This document shows, piece after piece, positions 13,986-27,249 of a stretch of 64,000 nucleotides of DNA. The translations under genes and the position numbers were made by a program. Position 1 is the stretch's first letter; each line of letters begins with the position of its first letter. The notes under the pieces were generated by a model. The model saw nothing but the letters and a program-made list of their open reading frames with translations, was not told the DNA's origin and ran no database searches. Source of the DNA: Crotophaga sulcirostris. Lineage: Eukaryota; Chordata; Aves; Cuculiformes; Crotophagidae. The stretch spans positions 1-64,000 of the forward strand of contig VYZB01000389.1 of the NCBI GenBank assembly GCA_013397455.1, read 5' to 3'.

Positions 13986-16900
13986 ATGTGGAAGATAGAA
14001 TTAATCTGTTAGACATGCCAAACAATGTAAGCTGCATGTTGCTGTAAAAATACTGCTATTTTGGTCATCATGCAAAAGCTTTGCCATTGCAGTTGTCACG
14101 TTTGGAAGTGATATAACAAATCAGATCTGTTAATACCATTTTATGATAATAAACACTAAGCAGAAAATGTTACTGACATGCAGAGAAAGTTACTTGAAAA
14201 AATTACTTCACTGTTGATACTAAATCCTCAAATATTGAGAAAACAATACTTAGAAATGTCTGTATTGATATATGCAGAATGAGGTCAAAAGGAGTGGAAA
14301 ATAAGTTGCTTAGTTTGGGAGAAATTATCAAGCAATAGAATTGTCAAAAATGGTAAGATACTTGTTTGGTTTTGTTTACAGTGTGATGATGAATCAGCAT
14401 TGAAAGAAATGCAAACTTAAGGCAGTAAGGGGGGTCTTTAAGGAGAATGTTTTACAGGGTATTTCGTAACACGATGGAAATACTATTCTGCATTGCTCTT
14501 GGGTATACACTACAGTATTTTGGTTTATATTTTGTTTATTTTGTTTATATTCTGTATTGGTTTTAATGGACAAATAATGTGTTTAACTTTACTTTTGGAG
14601 ATACTGTGTCCTGGTATGTACGTTAAGGTTGGTTTCCTTTTTAAAATACAACTGTATTGCTTTAGAGTAATAGTTAGGTTTGAAGCTGTGTGCTCTGTGC
14701 CACCTTGTGCATCTCTTCTCCCTAATCTCTCTCTCTCCATTCTTGGCTTCACCCACCCCCAGGTGTTCTTTTAAAGAAATCACTAAATTCAACTGGTGCT
14801 TGATCAAGTAAGGGCTTTCATTGTCTATCGTGCTTAATGCTTGTTTTAGTATTGCTTCAGTAAGTTATTGTCTTTATTTTGCTGCCGATGCATTGTGAAA
14901 AGGGCCTGGCAGTGCTCTTAAGTGTCAGTGAGTCAAAAATGCCACAGACTTATGTTAGGAAGGTCTTAATTTATCCAAACTGTTTGGAAAATCACCTGTA
15001 CTTCTCAGACAGGTTTCATGATAGATCACACATCTTCTGTCCAGGACAGATCCGGCATTATGTGTTTGTGCAAAATTATCAGAAATGTTGTGTGCCTCAG
15101 TCTAATCTTGCATCCAGTTTCCATGGCTGGGTGATCTGGTAGTGTTTTGACCAAGTATTAACAATTGTGCTACTGCTGTCGAAGGACTCTTGCAGTGCAA
15201 TTCTGTGTGCTGTTGGCTCAGAAGGCAGATGTTTATGCAGAATCCTGGAAGATGGTGTGATTGAAGTATCATGCTGCAGTTTCTGACTGTCCTGTAAATT
15301 AGATCTTCCTGTGCTTAGACTCTTCTTCTGGTGACTTAGTTTTGGAATAAGACATTTACTTATTCTGAAAATACCATATGGTTACTTAAAGAAGACTGGG
15401 TTATTCTTCCCCTGAGCTTTGTTCCTTGTGGACTGTGGATGACGATAGAATAGGTGAGTATACCTGTTGGTGTGCTGTATCTTCCTGTGTTGCTTTATGG
15501 GGTACAAAATGAAATTCCTAAGTTATATTGAAGTATCTAATAACTGTGAATTATTACTAGAATACCGAACTTCTCTTCATTGAGAGCCTAATTAAAATAA
15601 AGGCAGAAGATATTCCAGAAAAATCAGTACTACTGATTCTGCTTAATAAAGACTAAATTATATGGTAGATAAATACTGTCCATTTCATAATGACTGAATA
15701 TTAATCTTATTCTGATTTGTTAGCAGTTACCTTCCTGAAGTAATTCTTTATCCATACCGTTTTCATTTGTTTCCTCCTTCTCCCTTGTTCCTGCCCTCTG
15801 ATATTTAGATTTATGAATAGCATGTCTTTTGACACTGCTAACTCCTCTGTCTTTCAGAATTCTCTGAAATTCTTTTTTTTCACATGACTAAAGTAGGTAG
15901 CCTCTTGGAAATGTTTTGGATTCCACAGTATTCTTATTAACTTAGCAGCTTAAATTAAAAAAAAAAAAGAATTTTTTTTTTTGTCATACACCCCTGGTTA
16001 AGCACACCATGGCGTTTTCAGGAACAGGACAAAGCTTACCTTGTCTGAAGGGTAACTGTTATGTTAGTGCCTTGTTTTAAGAAGTCAATTTGGTGTAGTT
16101 AAAAAGCTGTCCTTTTTAAAAAAAAGGAATGGTTACATATTTGCAAATACTTGTGGTGGGTAACTTTTTTTAATATATACACATTCTTCAAATGGATTTC
16201 ACTGAAAGTTATCTTGCTTGTCATGTGAGTGCCATGACAGAGCTTTTCTTCCCAACCTTGGGTAAATCAGCTGGTGAATTACAACCTGGATTTGGCCTTC
16301 CACCGCCTGTACTCTGTGTGCTTCTGCGGTTTTTAGTTCATTAGAGAAGAATTGTGAAAGCCTTCCAGAAGCTCCAAGCAATTGTCACAGGTTAAAGAGA
16401 GATTTAAAAAAACTTTGTAAAAATGCATAGCTCATAATTTCCTTCTGATCAGTACAGGATGGCAAAGGATGTGGGGAGCCTCTGCTACCGGGGCAGATAG
16501 ATAGATCATTAGAGATGCAAGTGAGAGTGCTGTCTGTATGTTAATACTCAAGAAGGGTTTGAGAACTAGATAGTCTGTTTGAATGCATTGTCCTTTTTTT
16601 TTTCCTCCCACATATGAAAACAGAGCACTCTGGAGCAGACAGAGCAGAAATTCTGTGTACTATAAAATGACTGGAGGAACACCAGAGAGATGCAATACTT
16701 TTTATTCCAGCTCTGCAGGTTTTTTTTGGTTGTAGGTGTTCATTATTCCTTCTGGTTTCAAATGGTTTTATTGGAAAACAGGTAACCTGTATCCAATGTC
16801 AAAAACGTTCTCATGTGTAAAAGCTTGCGAAAGATTTGTTTTAAATGACTGGAAATTAATACATTAAAGTATAAAGTATTTCTTAAGAATTACTGCTTTT

Positions 16901-18489
16901 CACGAGTAATTTTATCTGTGTTAAAAATACTCAAATACCAGTATTTCCTGTGGAAGAGGGGAGTTTTGGTAATTGTGGCTGAACAAATGTTTTTACTAAT
17001 AAGTTCACTCATGACAAAATGCACGTGCATCCATTCTTTCACTTGACTGAGGGGACTGGAATGCTGCAGTACTGCTGGTTCATTTTTGTTGGCTTTTAAC
17101 TGCTAGGGTTAACACCAGCCATGTGGCCTTTCGCCTTCCCCCTCTGTCCAGAAGCGCAGGGTGGTGGTTACCTGCCTGCGCAGAGCTAGATGGGCGCTAC
17201 TGATGGTGCTTTAATCAGCCACGAACAGTTTCTAGAGAACATCTTGAAGACGTATGGTTTCCTTGGGGATTTATTGCATTTGCAACATCACACCTCTGTT
17301 CCTGCTGCTTACAGAATATGATTACCAGCTACTAGTTCTGAATATTTAAACGTGGTCACTATAGTGTTTCCCTTCTCATCTGTGGTTTTTATCCTGTTCA
17401 TTATTAAAGACCTCTCTAGTGTGTTTTTGTTTACTTCTTTCATGCTCAGTGTTTTTTTCCCTGTACTCCTCATTCCTGTGTAAGTTCTGTCTAGTTGGTA
17501 GTCTTGTTGACAGATTTTTACAAAATTAATTTTTCTACGAGATGTTTTTTTCTTCTTTTTTCTGGGGAGGATAAAAATTCCTTCCTTTTTTTTTTCCTAG
17601 CGATCAGTCAACCTCAGCCTCTTTAAAAATATATTTAAGATAAGTGCTTTGTATTGTTTCTCCCACTTCTAGTCTTGTGTGCTCCAGAAAATGGAAAAAT
17701 CACATCCGGACTGTTTGGTGTTTGGCTTCATATTGCCTAGATGAGAATGTTAGCAAGTACCATGTCATATTGGACATCAGAGGCTGTGTGATACGTGTGA
17801 GCAAATGGTATTTCAACTAATGGCTTAAATCTTTGGGTTTGCCTGTTACAGCATACGCCCCAACTGTCATACTGTGTTTACATTCTGCTGCTGTGCTGGA
17901 GATGGACATGTTTTAAACCATTGCTGCTCATATAAAATGAGATTCGGCACAGGGAATCATCGTAGTGCGTGAACCTTGATGTGTTAATTGCTGAGAGATT
18001 TAGTTTAAACAGGCAGCCAGAGCACTTCTTTGTCTTCGCTCTCTCAACAAATGCTTGCTTCCATTTTGAAGAAGAGTATTGCTTTGATAAAGGGAAACCA
18101 TTTATTGGCGTGACTTTATGCTAGTGCTTGAGGGATGTAAATATCGCAATCCAGCAAATACTTAGAGATCTCTTGAGCTGGAAATTGCTGCTTGTGTTGC
18201 TCCAAGGAGTCACCTCATATGTGAAATGAATTGCTTGATGAGTACTTCACTTTCTTCAGGGCTATTGGAGGAATTGAAAATATTTTGGTATCTATTTCTG
18301 GAAAAAATGCTGGACAACTGTCTTTGTCTCTGCAAAATTCTTTTCCCTTCTATTTAAACTCAAGGAAATAGATTCTTGGCATCTGTGTGTCTTCACCTGA
18401 CTTCCATTAAAATTCTCAATTTATACTATACGTTTTTTTCACCTATCAGAGTCAAAACAGCTTTAATTTTCTCCCTAATGTGTACTTGA

Positions 18490-18509
18490 GGGGGGGGGTG
18501 GGGAGAGGG
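18490..18509 (+). other. G-run / potential G-quadruplex
   Basis: Nine consecutive G at 18490-18498 are followed by T, four G, AGA and GGG, giving at least four closely spaced G tracts on the coding strand of intron 1. Such tracts can fold as G4 in DNA or nascent RNA and are also prone to sequencing length errors. Confidence 0.6.
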
Positions 18510-21500
18510 TGTTTATGCGGACTAACTGTGATTGCAGTTCTAAAATGTGTATATTCAGTTGGACTGTAATACAGAATTAAATTAGAAATACTGTAATGTA
18601 AAGAATGATTAAACCTTCGTTGCTGTAGAATGCTACTTGTCTGTAATCATTATGCAGTTAATAACATCATCATATGGTTTGATAGAGAATGGCATGCAAT
18701 TATTTTCCTTGGGAAGAAGAGATTACTTGTAAATGCTACAGAGGAACCTGATGACCTTCTGTTAGGCCTAAACTGGTGAGATGTCCTTTGTGGTTTGGCT
18801 TTTTTGTAGTAAGCGTACAATGCCAGAATTATTTCCTTAACTATGTCCTGAATGTTAGGAGTTCTATGCATTTGTGAGAAAGCTATATGAATAACAATTT
18901 TGGAGTGCTTTCTGTTCCTCTACCACTACTGCCAGGGTGAAAAGGCTTCTTTAGGGCTTGTCGCTATTTATGTGCATTTACTGTGTGTAAATTGAGTTCT
19001 AAGACGTGATATCTAATTTTAAACACTTGCAATGCTTTCTTATTTGTATTAATACACATGGATCTTAATTGGAGTTCATTCCTCAGGAGATCTGTGCAGA
19101 GTTCTGTAAATCGAGTGCTATATCTCTGCTGCTTCTTGAAGCTTTTTTTAATTTCTCATATGGTGTTGGTTTTGTCATTTCATTTTGCTGTTGAAACAAC
19201 TGTGGCTTTGCCACTCTTGTGCTTTAGTCCTTCAAATGCTCTAGCTATGTTCTTAGACCTTCCCTTACCATGCAAGTTGAAGTTCCTCAGTAGCCAATTA
19301 CCTCTTGTTCTGTGGTCCATCAGCAGTCTTCTGACCTTTTAAAGGTTCTGTGGTGCTGTCTGACTCCTCCTTTGCTGTTCTTGCCTTTGTTCCTTCCCTG
19401 CAGCTAAGACTTGCAGAAGAATTTCACTAGTTTGTGGCCTAGCCAGTGTATATTGCTGTGATCAGGTGCAAGAGGTGCTTACATACCTTTTGATTTTTTT
19501 TCCTTCAGCGTGGTTTTGTTAGTGGGCTGTGTAGTGCACCAGATTCTGCGGTTCTAGAGTATTATTTACGCTTAGCATATGAAGTCTTGAGTTAATTCAC
19601 ATAGTAATAAAACTTATGTTCTGTAATTAATTTTTTTTGACAGACATCTGTTTGACAGTAATGAATTGGTAGCAGTTCCTAAAATGTCTGTTGACTGTCG
19701 AGAGAATTGTAGGAAAGCTGGCATTTTAAAATGTTTCTCTTAACTGAAAGAAGTGGGCAGCTTTATATTAACCCATCTTTTCTCAGAAAAACTTCCCAAA
19801 CTTGCAACTGAACTATATATTTTAAAAAAAAAGGTGGACTGTTTTTCTAAATATAAAGGGTAATTACTTATGCCTACTCTCAAAATCACCCTGAAATTAA
19901 AGTGCTGTGGGTTAAAGTGCTGTAGCAGATTTTTTTCTAAAAAAACTCAAACCACCAAACAAGAAACCCAACTTGACGTGGTGTGATCTATTATCACTAT
20001 TGTCTCTTCGGCTCTTAATAGCAGTTGAAAATGATGGGTCTGATTGCAGGTTGGTTTTAGGTTGCTTGCAAGACTAAATTCATAGCATTTCATGATCTAG
20101 GATTTTCATACCCTAGGGCAAGATTATAGTAAGTGGAGGTCAAGCTGAACAACTGCCAGACCTAATTTGCACTGAGATAAAAATGTTCTTGTCTTGCAAT
20201 TGGATTGAATGTTATTACCTCTTACCCTAACTTCTGCTAAAATTTGGTTTATATTGTTTCAAGGCCAAGGCAGTCTGATGCCAAGAAAGCATCCTCTGAG
20301 TGGAATATTAGTCTCACATTTAGAGTTTATGAAATTGGTAGCATCAAGTATACATATTAATGGCCCTTAACGTGCTTGCTGTGGAAGACATAGATGACTT
20401 AATCCAAACAGAATGTTTCCTTAATATATGAACTCTCCTTATCGTGATGTCCACGAGAAAGCAGCAGCCAATGATGCTGAAACAGAGGGGAGAAGTTGGA
20501 AAGATATAACCCCTTTGATAATTTCCATTTGAGTCTTCCAGGACAGATCTGATAAGCCTTTTTCTATAGGTCTATTATAGTTACTTAGATCAATTAATTT
20601 GATAGTAACCTGTGTTTTGCCACCTGTGTAATAGATCACGTCCAAAATAGTGAGAGGTTTTTTCATATAGGTTAGGCGAGGAATTAAGTCTTACACTGAA
20701 ATATAATAACTTGGTTGTGTATGGGTAAACAAAAGTGAAGGAAAGATGGTAAGTATGTTGCAGTCGAAACATTATGTTATTGTAACTAAACATTACATGT
20801 AGCTGTTTTATCTGCTGATATCGATTTACAGTGGCATGGCTGTAGGGGAATTTAATCTCAATTTTAGAAAATTTTGAGTGCAAACCTGTTTGAAACAAGA
20901 TATTATACTTGTGATCCTGATAAACAGTACAGCAGCATGAGAATTCTATACTACTGATTGATTGTAGGAGCAATTCTAACCGTAAGTGGCTTTTTGAGCA
21001 AGCAAAACACAAAGTTGGCCATTTGCTTTAGTAATGTAAAGAGCTTAATACAGCAGCTTATTGCTGATCCAGTGTTTTTATGAAAATGCTGCCTGGGGCA
21101 TTAAAATCATGACTTGAAAAAAATTGTTACTTGGTGATACTTAAGTATACTAGGTGGTTTGTTGGTTGTTTTTTTTTTTTTTTGTATAAAGGTATTTTAA
21201 TCATGCAGGAATCCTAATCCAGTTACTTAATCTTTAGTCTTTTCTATTTTCCCATAATGAAGAGCCATCCCTGTGCTAACAAACTACATTTAACTCATTT
21301 AACTGTCGTGGTTTGGGTTTTTACCTTTTTTTTTAAGTAGGCCTTGATTTCAGGAGCTGTGAATTTGGAGTAAGTAGCAAATGATTTTGCAGAATCTTAC
21401 CAGGTGAAGAAGTTTTTTTGCAACTAGATGTTATGATTTGATGTTAGAATGTTGAGTGGTGATCATAAGCTTTTGGTAAAAATAATTTATGAGAAGAAAA

Positions 21501-24500
21501 CCTATTAGCTATAAGTAAGAGTGGAGTCTGCTGAGTTCAACAGAGGAGTAATAAATATTGTGTCATTGATGGCTAACTAAGAAACACTGCTCTTGAATAA
21601 ACAGCAAGGACAACTGAATAACTTAATATAGGGAATTTAACTATATTCAAATTTGTTTTTCAGAACTTTAAATATGTGGTTTAGAGAAAGTATATTGCTG
21701 TATCTCAGCATTGCATCGTTGTACAATGTAAAATGGAGTAGAAAAAGCAATATGAAAGAAGTATTGCTTGTTTCAGATAATCCCTCTTCTGTCCAACTAT
21801 TTAGAATAGTTGGAATTATTATTTGCTGAGAAAAGTCAGAGAAACTAAAGGACTGAAAATGCCCTGTACACTTAAAAGTACATTGTGCTCTCAGCTGCTG
21901 AGTTAGCAGTTCCTGGGAGAGGGGGGATATCTGTGTGTTTGGTACCAAACAGAGAAAGAGAAGTCTGTGCAAAGAGTAGGAATGCAGTTAATTATGAAAC
22001 CGAAGCAATTGTTTGGGAATACGTGAGGACAGATACAGCACTTGCAGTCTAGCAATTCTTGTTCTAATAATTAAGAGGTCATTTCAAACTGCTAAGTCAG
22101 ATATGATGAGCAACTGGAACCCACAAGAATATGATACAGTTCAGGTAATACATTAAAAGCTGAAACTATAGTGACTGACTGAAGCGTTTTCTCTATGTCA
22201 TTGTTGGACAAGTAAGTTTGGGTAGCTGAACTCTGGTGACTTCTGCTGTGGCTGTTGAGTTTTCCATCCCTCTGTTGGAGGTTACCACCCATGTTATGAA
22301 AGTCAATAAAATGGGATTTGTCAGCTCATAACTCCTTCCCAATGGCAGATCAGAATATTGGCTTTAATTGTCAGTGAAGACGAGCTGTCACTTAGGAGAT
22401 CTGAGTGTAAACCAGAGCACGTGAAATGTGAAAACTTCTCTTCTGTTTACTAGGGTTTTTCTTTGTTCACTGGAATGATAATATTTGATGTAGTTGGGTT
22501 TCCCCCCAGGCAGCAACCTGTTAAAAGTCTTAGGAGAAGGTTTTTCAGCAGTCAATTTATTTTAATTTGCCACACAAAATCACAAGTACTAAACTGCTGT
22601 AAAAATTAAAATATAGCTACTGTGAATGCAGTCAACATGCAATGAAATCTTTTACATTTCATTTGTACTAGGTGTCTGATGGGTTTGGTGTGCCTTGTAC
22701 TGAAGGAACTGGTGAATTATGACGACTAAAGGGAGGTTCTTTTTGTGTCTGAGCTAGGGTAATGACAGTTGCTTCAGTTCTTCGCTTGTGCCCAAGATTG
22801 CATTTTTATTTCAACCTATAAGGAAGAAAAAGAAAAGAATGCCAGCCTTAGCATGTGAGACTTCAGCTGCTGGAGGTGAGGTTATTGGTGAACAACTGGT
22901 ACCTTGGAGTCCTAGAAAACTGCTACGAGTTCCATGGGCTTGGAAGAGCATGGGGCAGGTCTGAATCCAGCAAACTGGTGCTATAGGGTACACCCGGTTC
23001 CAGACTGACTCTGTCTGAGTGGGGGAAGGGGGAGGAATCATAGCACATGTAGCTTGTTTAGGATACATCTGGTACTACTGTACCTTTGATTTTTTTTTCA
23101 TGTTTTAAAAAGAAAATACAGGAAAAAGAGAATGAAAGTAACTACCTAATCCCAACAGCTTGTGCTGTGTGGCTGGGCTAGTAAGTGTGATAGTTGTAGA
23201 TTGAGAAGTATTTTCTCTGTATTGAACATTGCTCAAGTAAAATATTTACTACAAAGAATGATACTTGGGTAGTGCGACCAGTAAATTTTCAACGAAATGA
23301 AAATGTAACTGTAGGCTCGAACTGTCTCCTAAAGGAGGAGGGAGCTCTTAGCTTTACTTAAATGATGAATTTACTTAAGAACAAACATGTAAGAGTATAA
23401 CTTCTTTCTTTTTTTTTTCTTTATAGATGAAATGAAGAAACCTAATATTTAATTTTGGTTGATGTAACAAACTGTAAATTTAATGTTTTTGTGTCTGTGA
23501 AATAGATGCTCCTGCATCCCTATGGTTACTGATGCACAGTATTTGAGAGACTTTCAAAGGAAGATAATTTGAAAAGGACAAGTCTCACTAACCTTTATTT
23601 CAGAATACATGATACACATCAAGAGTTTCTCAGCATTTGTCAGCTTACTTAGTAAAATGTTCAGTTTTTGTAGAGACCAAACTAATTTTGATACTTTTTC
23701 TTCATTTTAGCTTTCATAAAGCAGGCATGGTACGTTATGGCTCTCCCGGTTGGCCCAATTTGTTACCTGCCACAAGGAAGCAATTACAGAGTTGAAAGAA
23801 CTTATTGATTTGAATAATGCCAATATTTTTGCAATGTTCTTGGGAACTGTGCAAGTCACCAGCTGGTTTCCTCTGGATGTTTAATGAACATCAATAGCTA
23901 ACTCTAGGTCTCCGTACGTGAGGCTTTAGCACCACTCATCTCTCCCACACAATTCTTTTAAGAGGGTTCTGGTTTAGGATGAAAAGAAGAGAGTGATTTT
24001 TAGACTTGGTGATATGTTTTTTTTTATCTGCTAATGAATTCGTTAATTTATTATTAACGTTCAGCGTTGTGGATATATTCTGTTTTCTAAACTGTGTAGG
24101 GGAAAGCTATGCATGTCACAATTGGTGTTTCATATAAAATTAGTATTCAGTGCTGCAAATTTCTAAACAAATCAGTTGCGGTTTTAGTCCAAATGTTATG
24201 AGGGAGAACAAGAACAAAATGTTGGGTATTAAAAATCTTCAAGTTATAACTGAGGATGTATGGAGCACAGATGTTCTGAGGTTGGCAGAATTGCAGAGAT
24301 AACTTTTAAATGAAAGGTAACAAGGTTTTTATGTCTTCTGTTTTAGAGGTGAAGCCAACTTCTGCATATATGAGTAGTTGCTTGGATTATATTTTGTAAG
24401 TATGGTTATTTAGATTGATTGTTGAAAGAGCCCTAATCCACTTAAGAAAGGCTTAGGTTTTAGCTGTCATACTGCTTGCTTTGGATGCAGCATGATATTT

Positions 24501-24793
24501 ATTCCTTTTTTCTTAAACATTCCTTTTCCTTTCTGACAGTATAGATTTTAATTTCAGCCAGAAAAAGGTGGACGACTACTCTTGATTGTTTACACAAACA
24601 CCAAGGTAACGACAGGTTTGGGAGCTTCACTATCAATAGTTTTATGCTGCTGTTGTGAGGCTGATAATGCTGGTAGTTACCAACCTGAGGATGCCAGAAC
24701 AGCACACTGCGCTGGGTCACAGGGCTGCTGTGGAGCTGCAGGTGGCCCTTAGGGTGCCGGAGAAAGAGACCTGTTCTGTAGTCCAGCCCTGTT

Positions 24794-24852
24794 AAAAAAC
24801 AAAAACAAAACAAAAAACAAACAAACAAAACCCCCAAAAAACCCCCAAAACC
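24794..24852. repeat. A/C-rich low-complexity tract
   Basis: A run of A-stretches interrupted by single C, then CCCCC blocks between A-stretches. It could be an expanded poly(A) tail of a vanished retroelement, but no recognisable element body precedes it; the preceding ~180 bases are GC-richer than average and unidentified. Confidence 0.6.
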
Positions 24853-27226
24853 TAGACTGGTGTGGGAGAAGAAAGCAGGATGGAATGGGAATGGGACATT
24901 TAGTGTTTGTCACACACCAACCATCCCTGTCCCACTCCCTCCATCTCTACCCGCTTTTTAAAAGAAATAAATATTTTAAAGATCTGTTTAAGACCAATGC
25001 AGTTTGAATTGTGCTTTTATGCTTTGTTTCTGTGCTGGACTTAGTCTCTAGTTGTTGTCTGGAAGCAGTTCAACCATTTCTGTGTAGCCTGAAACTTCAG
25101 CTTATACGCTGTGGTGGATCTTAGCTGACCACACAAAGAACAGAGCAGGTTCTCCTCTTCTCTTGCAATATTTGGGATCACAGGGCAGAGGAGTACAGTA
25201 GGCTCTGCAAAGGGCCATCCATAGTGTGGTATGACCAGGGCTGATATGAGCAGACTCTGGGAGATGTGCTTGAGTGATTTTACTTTCCACTCTTCAGTAG
25301 TTTTGTTTTATGGGGTTTTCCTTTATTTCAGTCATGTAATATTGACTGTATCTTATAGTGCGAGCTGCTGCTATTGCAGTATGTACAATGTGGTCAACCC
25401 TCCAGAATTTAAAATCAAATGCAGTTCTTAGAGATCCCCTAGTGAAGTTTTGAGGACAAAGCCCCACTGATCTGCACTTTTCAAAGAGGAAAATCCATAC
25501 CATAGGAGGGGAAGCTGAGGCTCCTATAAAGCAAGACAACTTGCAGGCTCACATGGATCAGTGGAAGGACAGAAAATAGAAGTTGCCAGATGGGATACTT
25601 TGTCAGTAGGAGAACCCTGCCTCTGCTGTGTGTAATTGATCGCTGCTACCTGCACATTCGAGCAATGCCAGTCCTGTTCTAGGCTTTTACTGTGCAGCTG
25701 GTTACCTGCTTGCTGTGGACAGTGTGTGTGCATCTTCATCCCTACCTTTTACAAGAGCCAGATCTTTATGAGGGGGTGTGCAAAGGACTGCAGTTTTGAA
25801 AAATCAGTCTGGAAAGGGGCATATTGATCTATGCTGTAGTTTAGTTTGGAAGATTAGGGCATTTAGGCAGCTGGGAGGTGTGCTTGCCTTGTATTATAAA
25901 TGAACTAACACTCCTCTTTTGGCTTGTTTAAGTAGGCATATGTGGCTTTTCTTCTTTCCGATTTTTTAAAAAAATCTTGGTTGTTATCCGACTTGGCTTT
26001 TATTCTTCCTAAGAGTCTCATTTTCCATGCAGTCGGACTGCAACATCTGGAAGTCATCTCTTCTTTGGCAGGGAAAGATGTGATAGATGCAATGAGTTGT
26101 AACTTCTACTTTTGTTATCTTACCTTTGCCTTTTTAAAAAAACATTCAAAAGCAAACCATTTTAAAGATCTATGGAAATTTCAGGTATGTTTTAGCAAAG
26201 CTCAGGAATATTGTTGAGCAAAATCACTAGAGACTAATAGGTATTATTCCCTTTAGTTAGGGCAGTAGTTTCATTTATTGTACAGTTGATAAATTTTTCA
26301 GTATTTTTTAATGCTTATGTCAAGTGTTTTTAACCCATGTTGTGCTGGACAGTGTAGATTGCTAAATACCAGTATAAGAATCTCATGATTCAAACCATAA
26401 CAATGTATTTGTATTTCAAAATAGTATTTCTCTTACTCGATTAAAGGTATTGATGTTATTAATTTAACTTTAATGGATAATTCTATGATGTGAAGCGCTG
26501 TGGCAAGCTTTTTTCCTTCTGTAATAGTTGTTGCACGTATTTATTTATTAAGAACAACAGAAGTCCAAAAAATACTTTTAATGAGAGAGATGACTACTTG
26601 ATGGTGAGGTTGGCAGAGTTGTTAGTGGTACTTGTATGTTACTTGCTTTTCAAGTCTCTAAACTTGGGGTCAAGGCTCAACCTTCACTTTAGGTTTTAGA
26701 CTTTTTCCATATGCCTTTTAAATCTCCCCTCGTCCACAAATAAAGCCCCTTTAAGCTTTTACTTTCACAACATTTGAAAACAAGTTTTGCTTTCTGTTCG
26801 CATTACCTCTGGGGACCTGTTTTCCATGTGCTTGGCTGTCTCCTGGCTGTCTGTGTCTCAGGTTGTGGCAGTCACTATCAGCTGCTTGGTGGGTTCCTTT
26901 TCTGAAGGCTGGTAAGCAGCTGAAGGTCATGTAGGTGTGTGTGCAGTCTGCTATGTAATGAAAATACAGGGAATGTGCTTGGAAAAAGTGTAAGGAAAAT
27001 GCTTTGAGAAGGAGACAGCAAAGATTTAGCAGGCACGTGATGCATTTCTAGGTAGAACATGCTTGTCTCCCTGCGACGGGTTGGTCACAGGGTAGGTGCT
27101 TCCCTGCAGGGCCACCTCTTCTCTTGGCAGGTAACTGGGTGCGTGACTGGGAGCCCAGTGCAGCATCTGGGCCTTGCTGTTGGCTTTGCCTCTCCAGAGC
27201 CACACAACAGCAGGTGGTTGGCTGCG

Positions 27227-27249
27227 CCCCCCCCCCATCCCCCACCCCC
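27227..27249 (-). other. C-run / potential G-quadruplex on the minus strand
   Basis: Ten C at 27227-27236, then AT, five C, A, five C. The complement has three G runs of 5 to 10 that can supply four or more G tracts. It lies on the template strand of STAG2 within intron 1. Confidence 0.6.

Noticed and set aside
23710..23728. Acceptor 'cttcattttag' followed 19 bases later by GTACGT
   Set aside because: The implied 19-base exon is very short and there is no supporting similarity.
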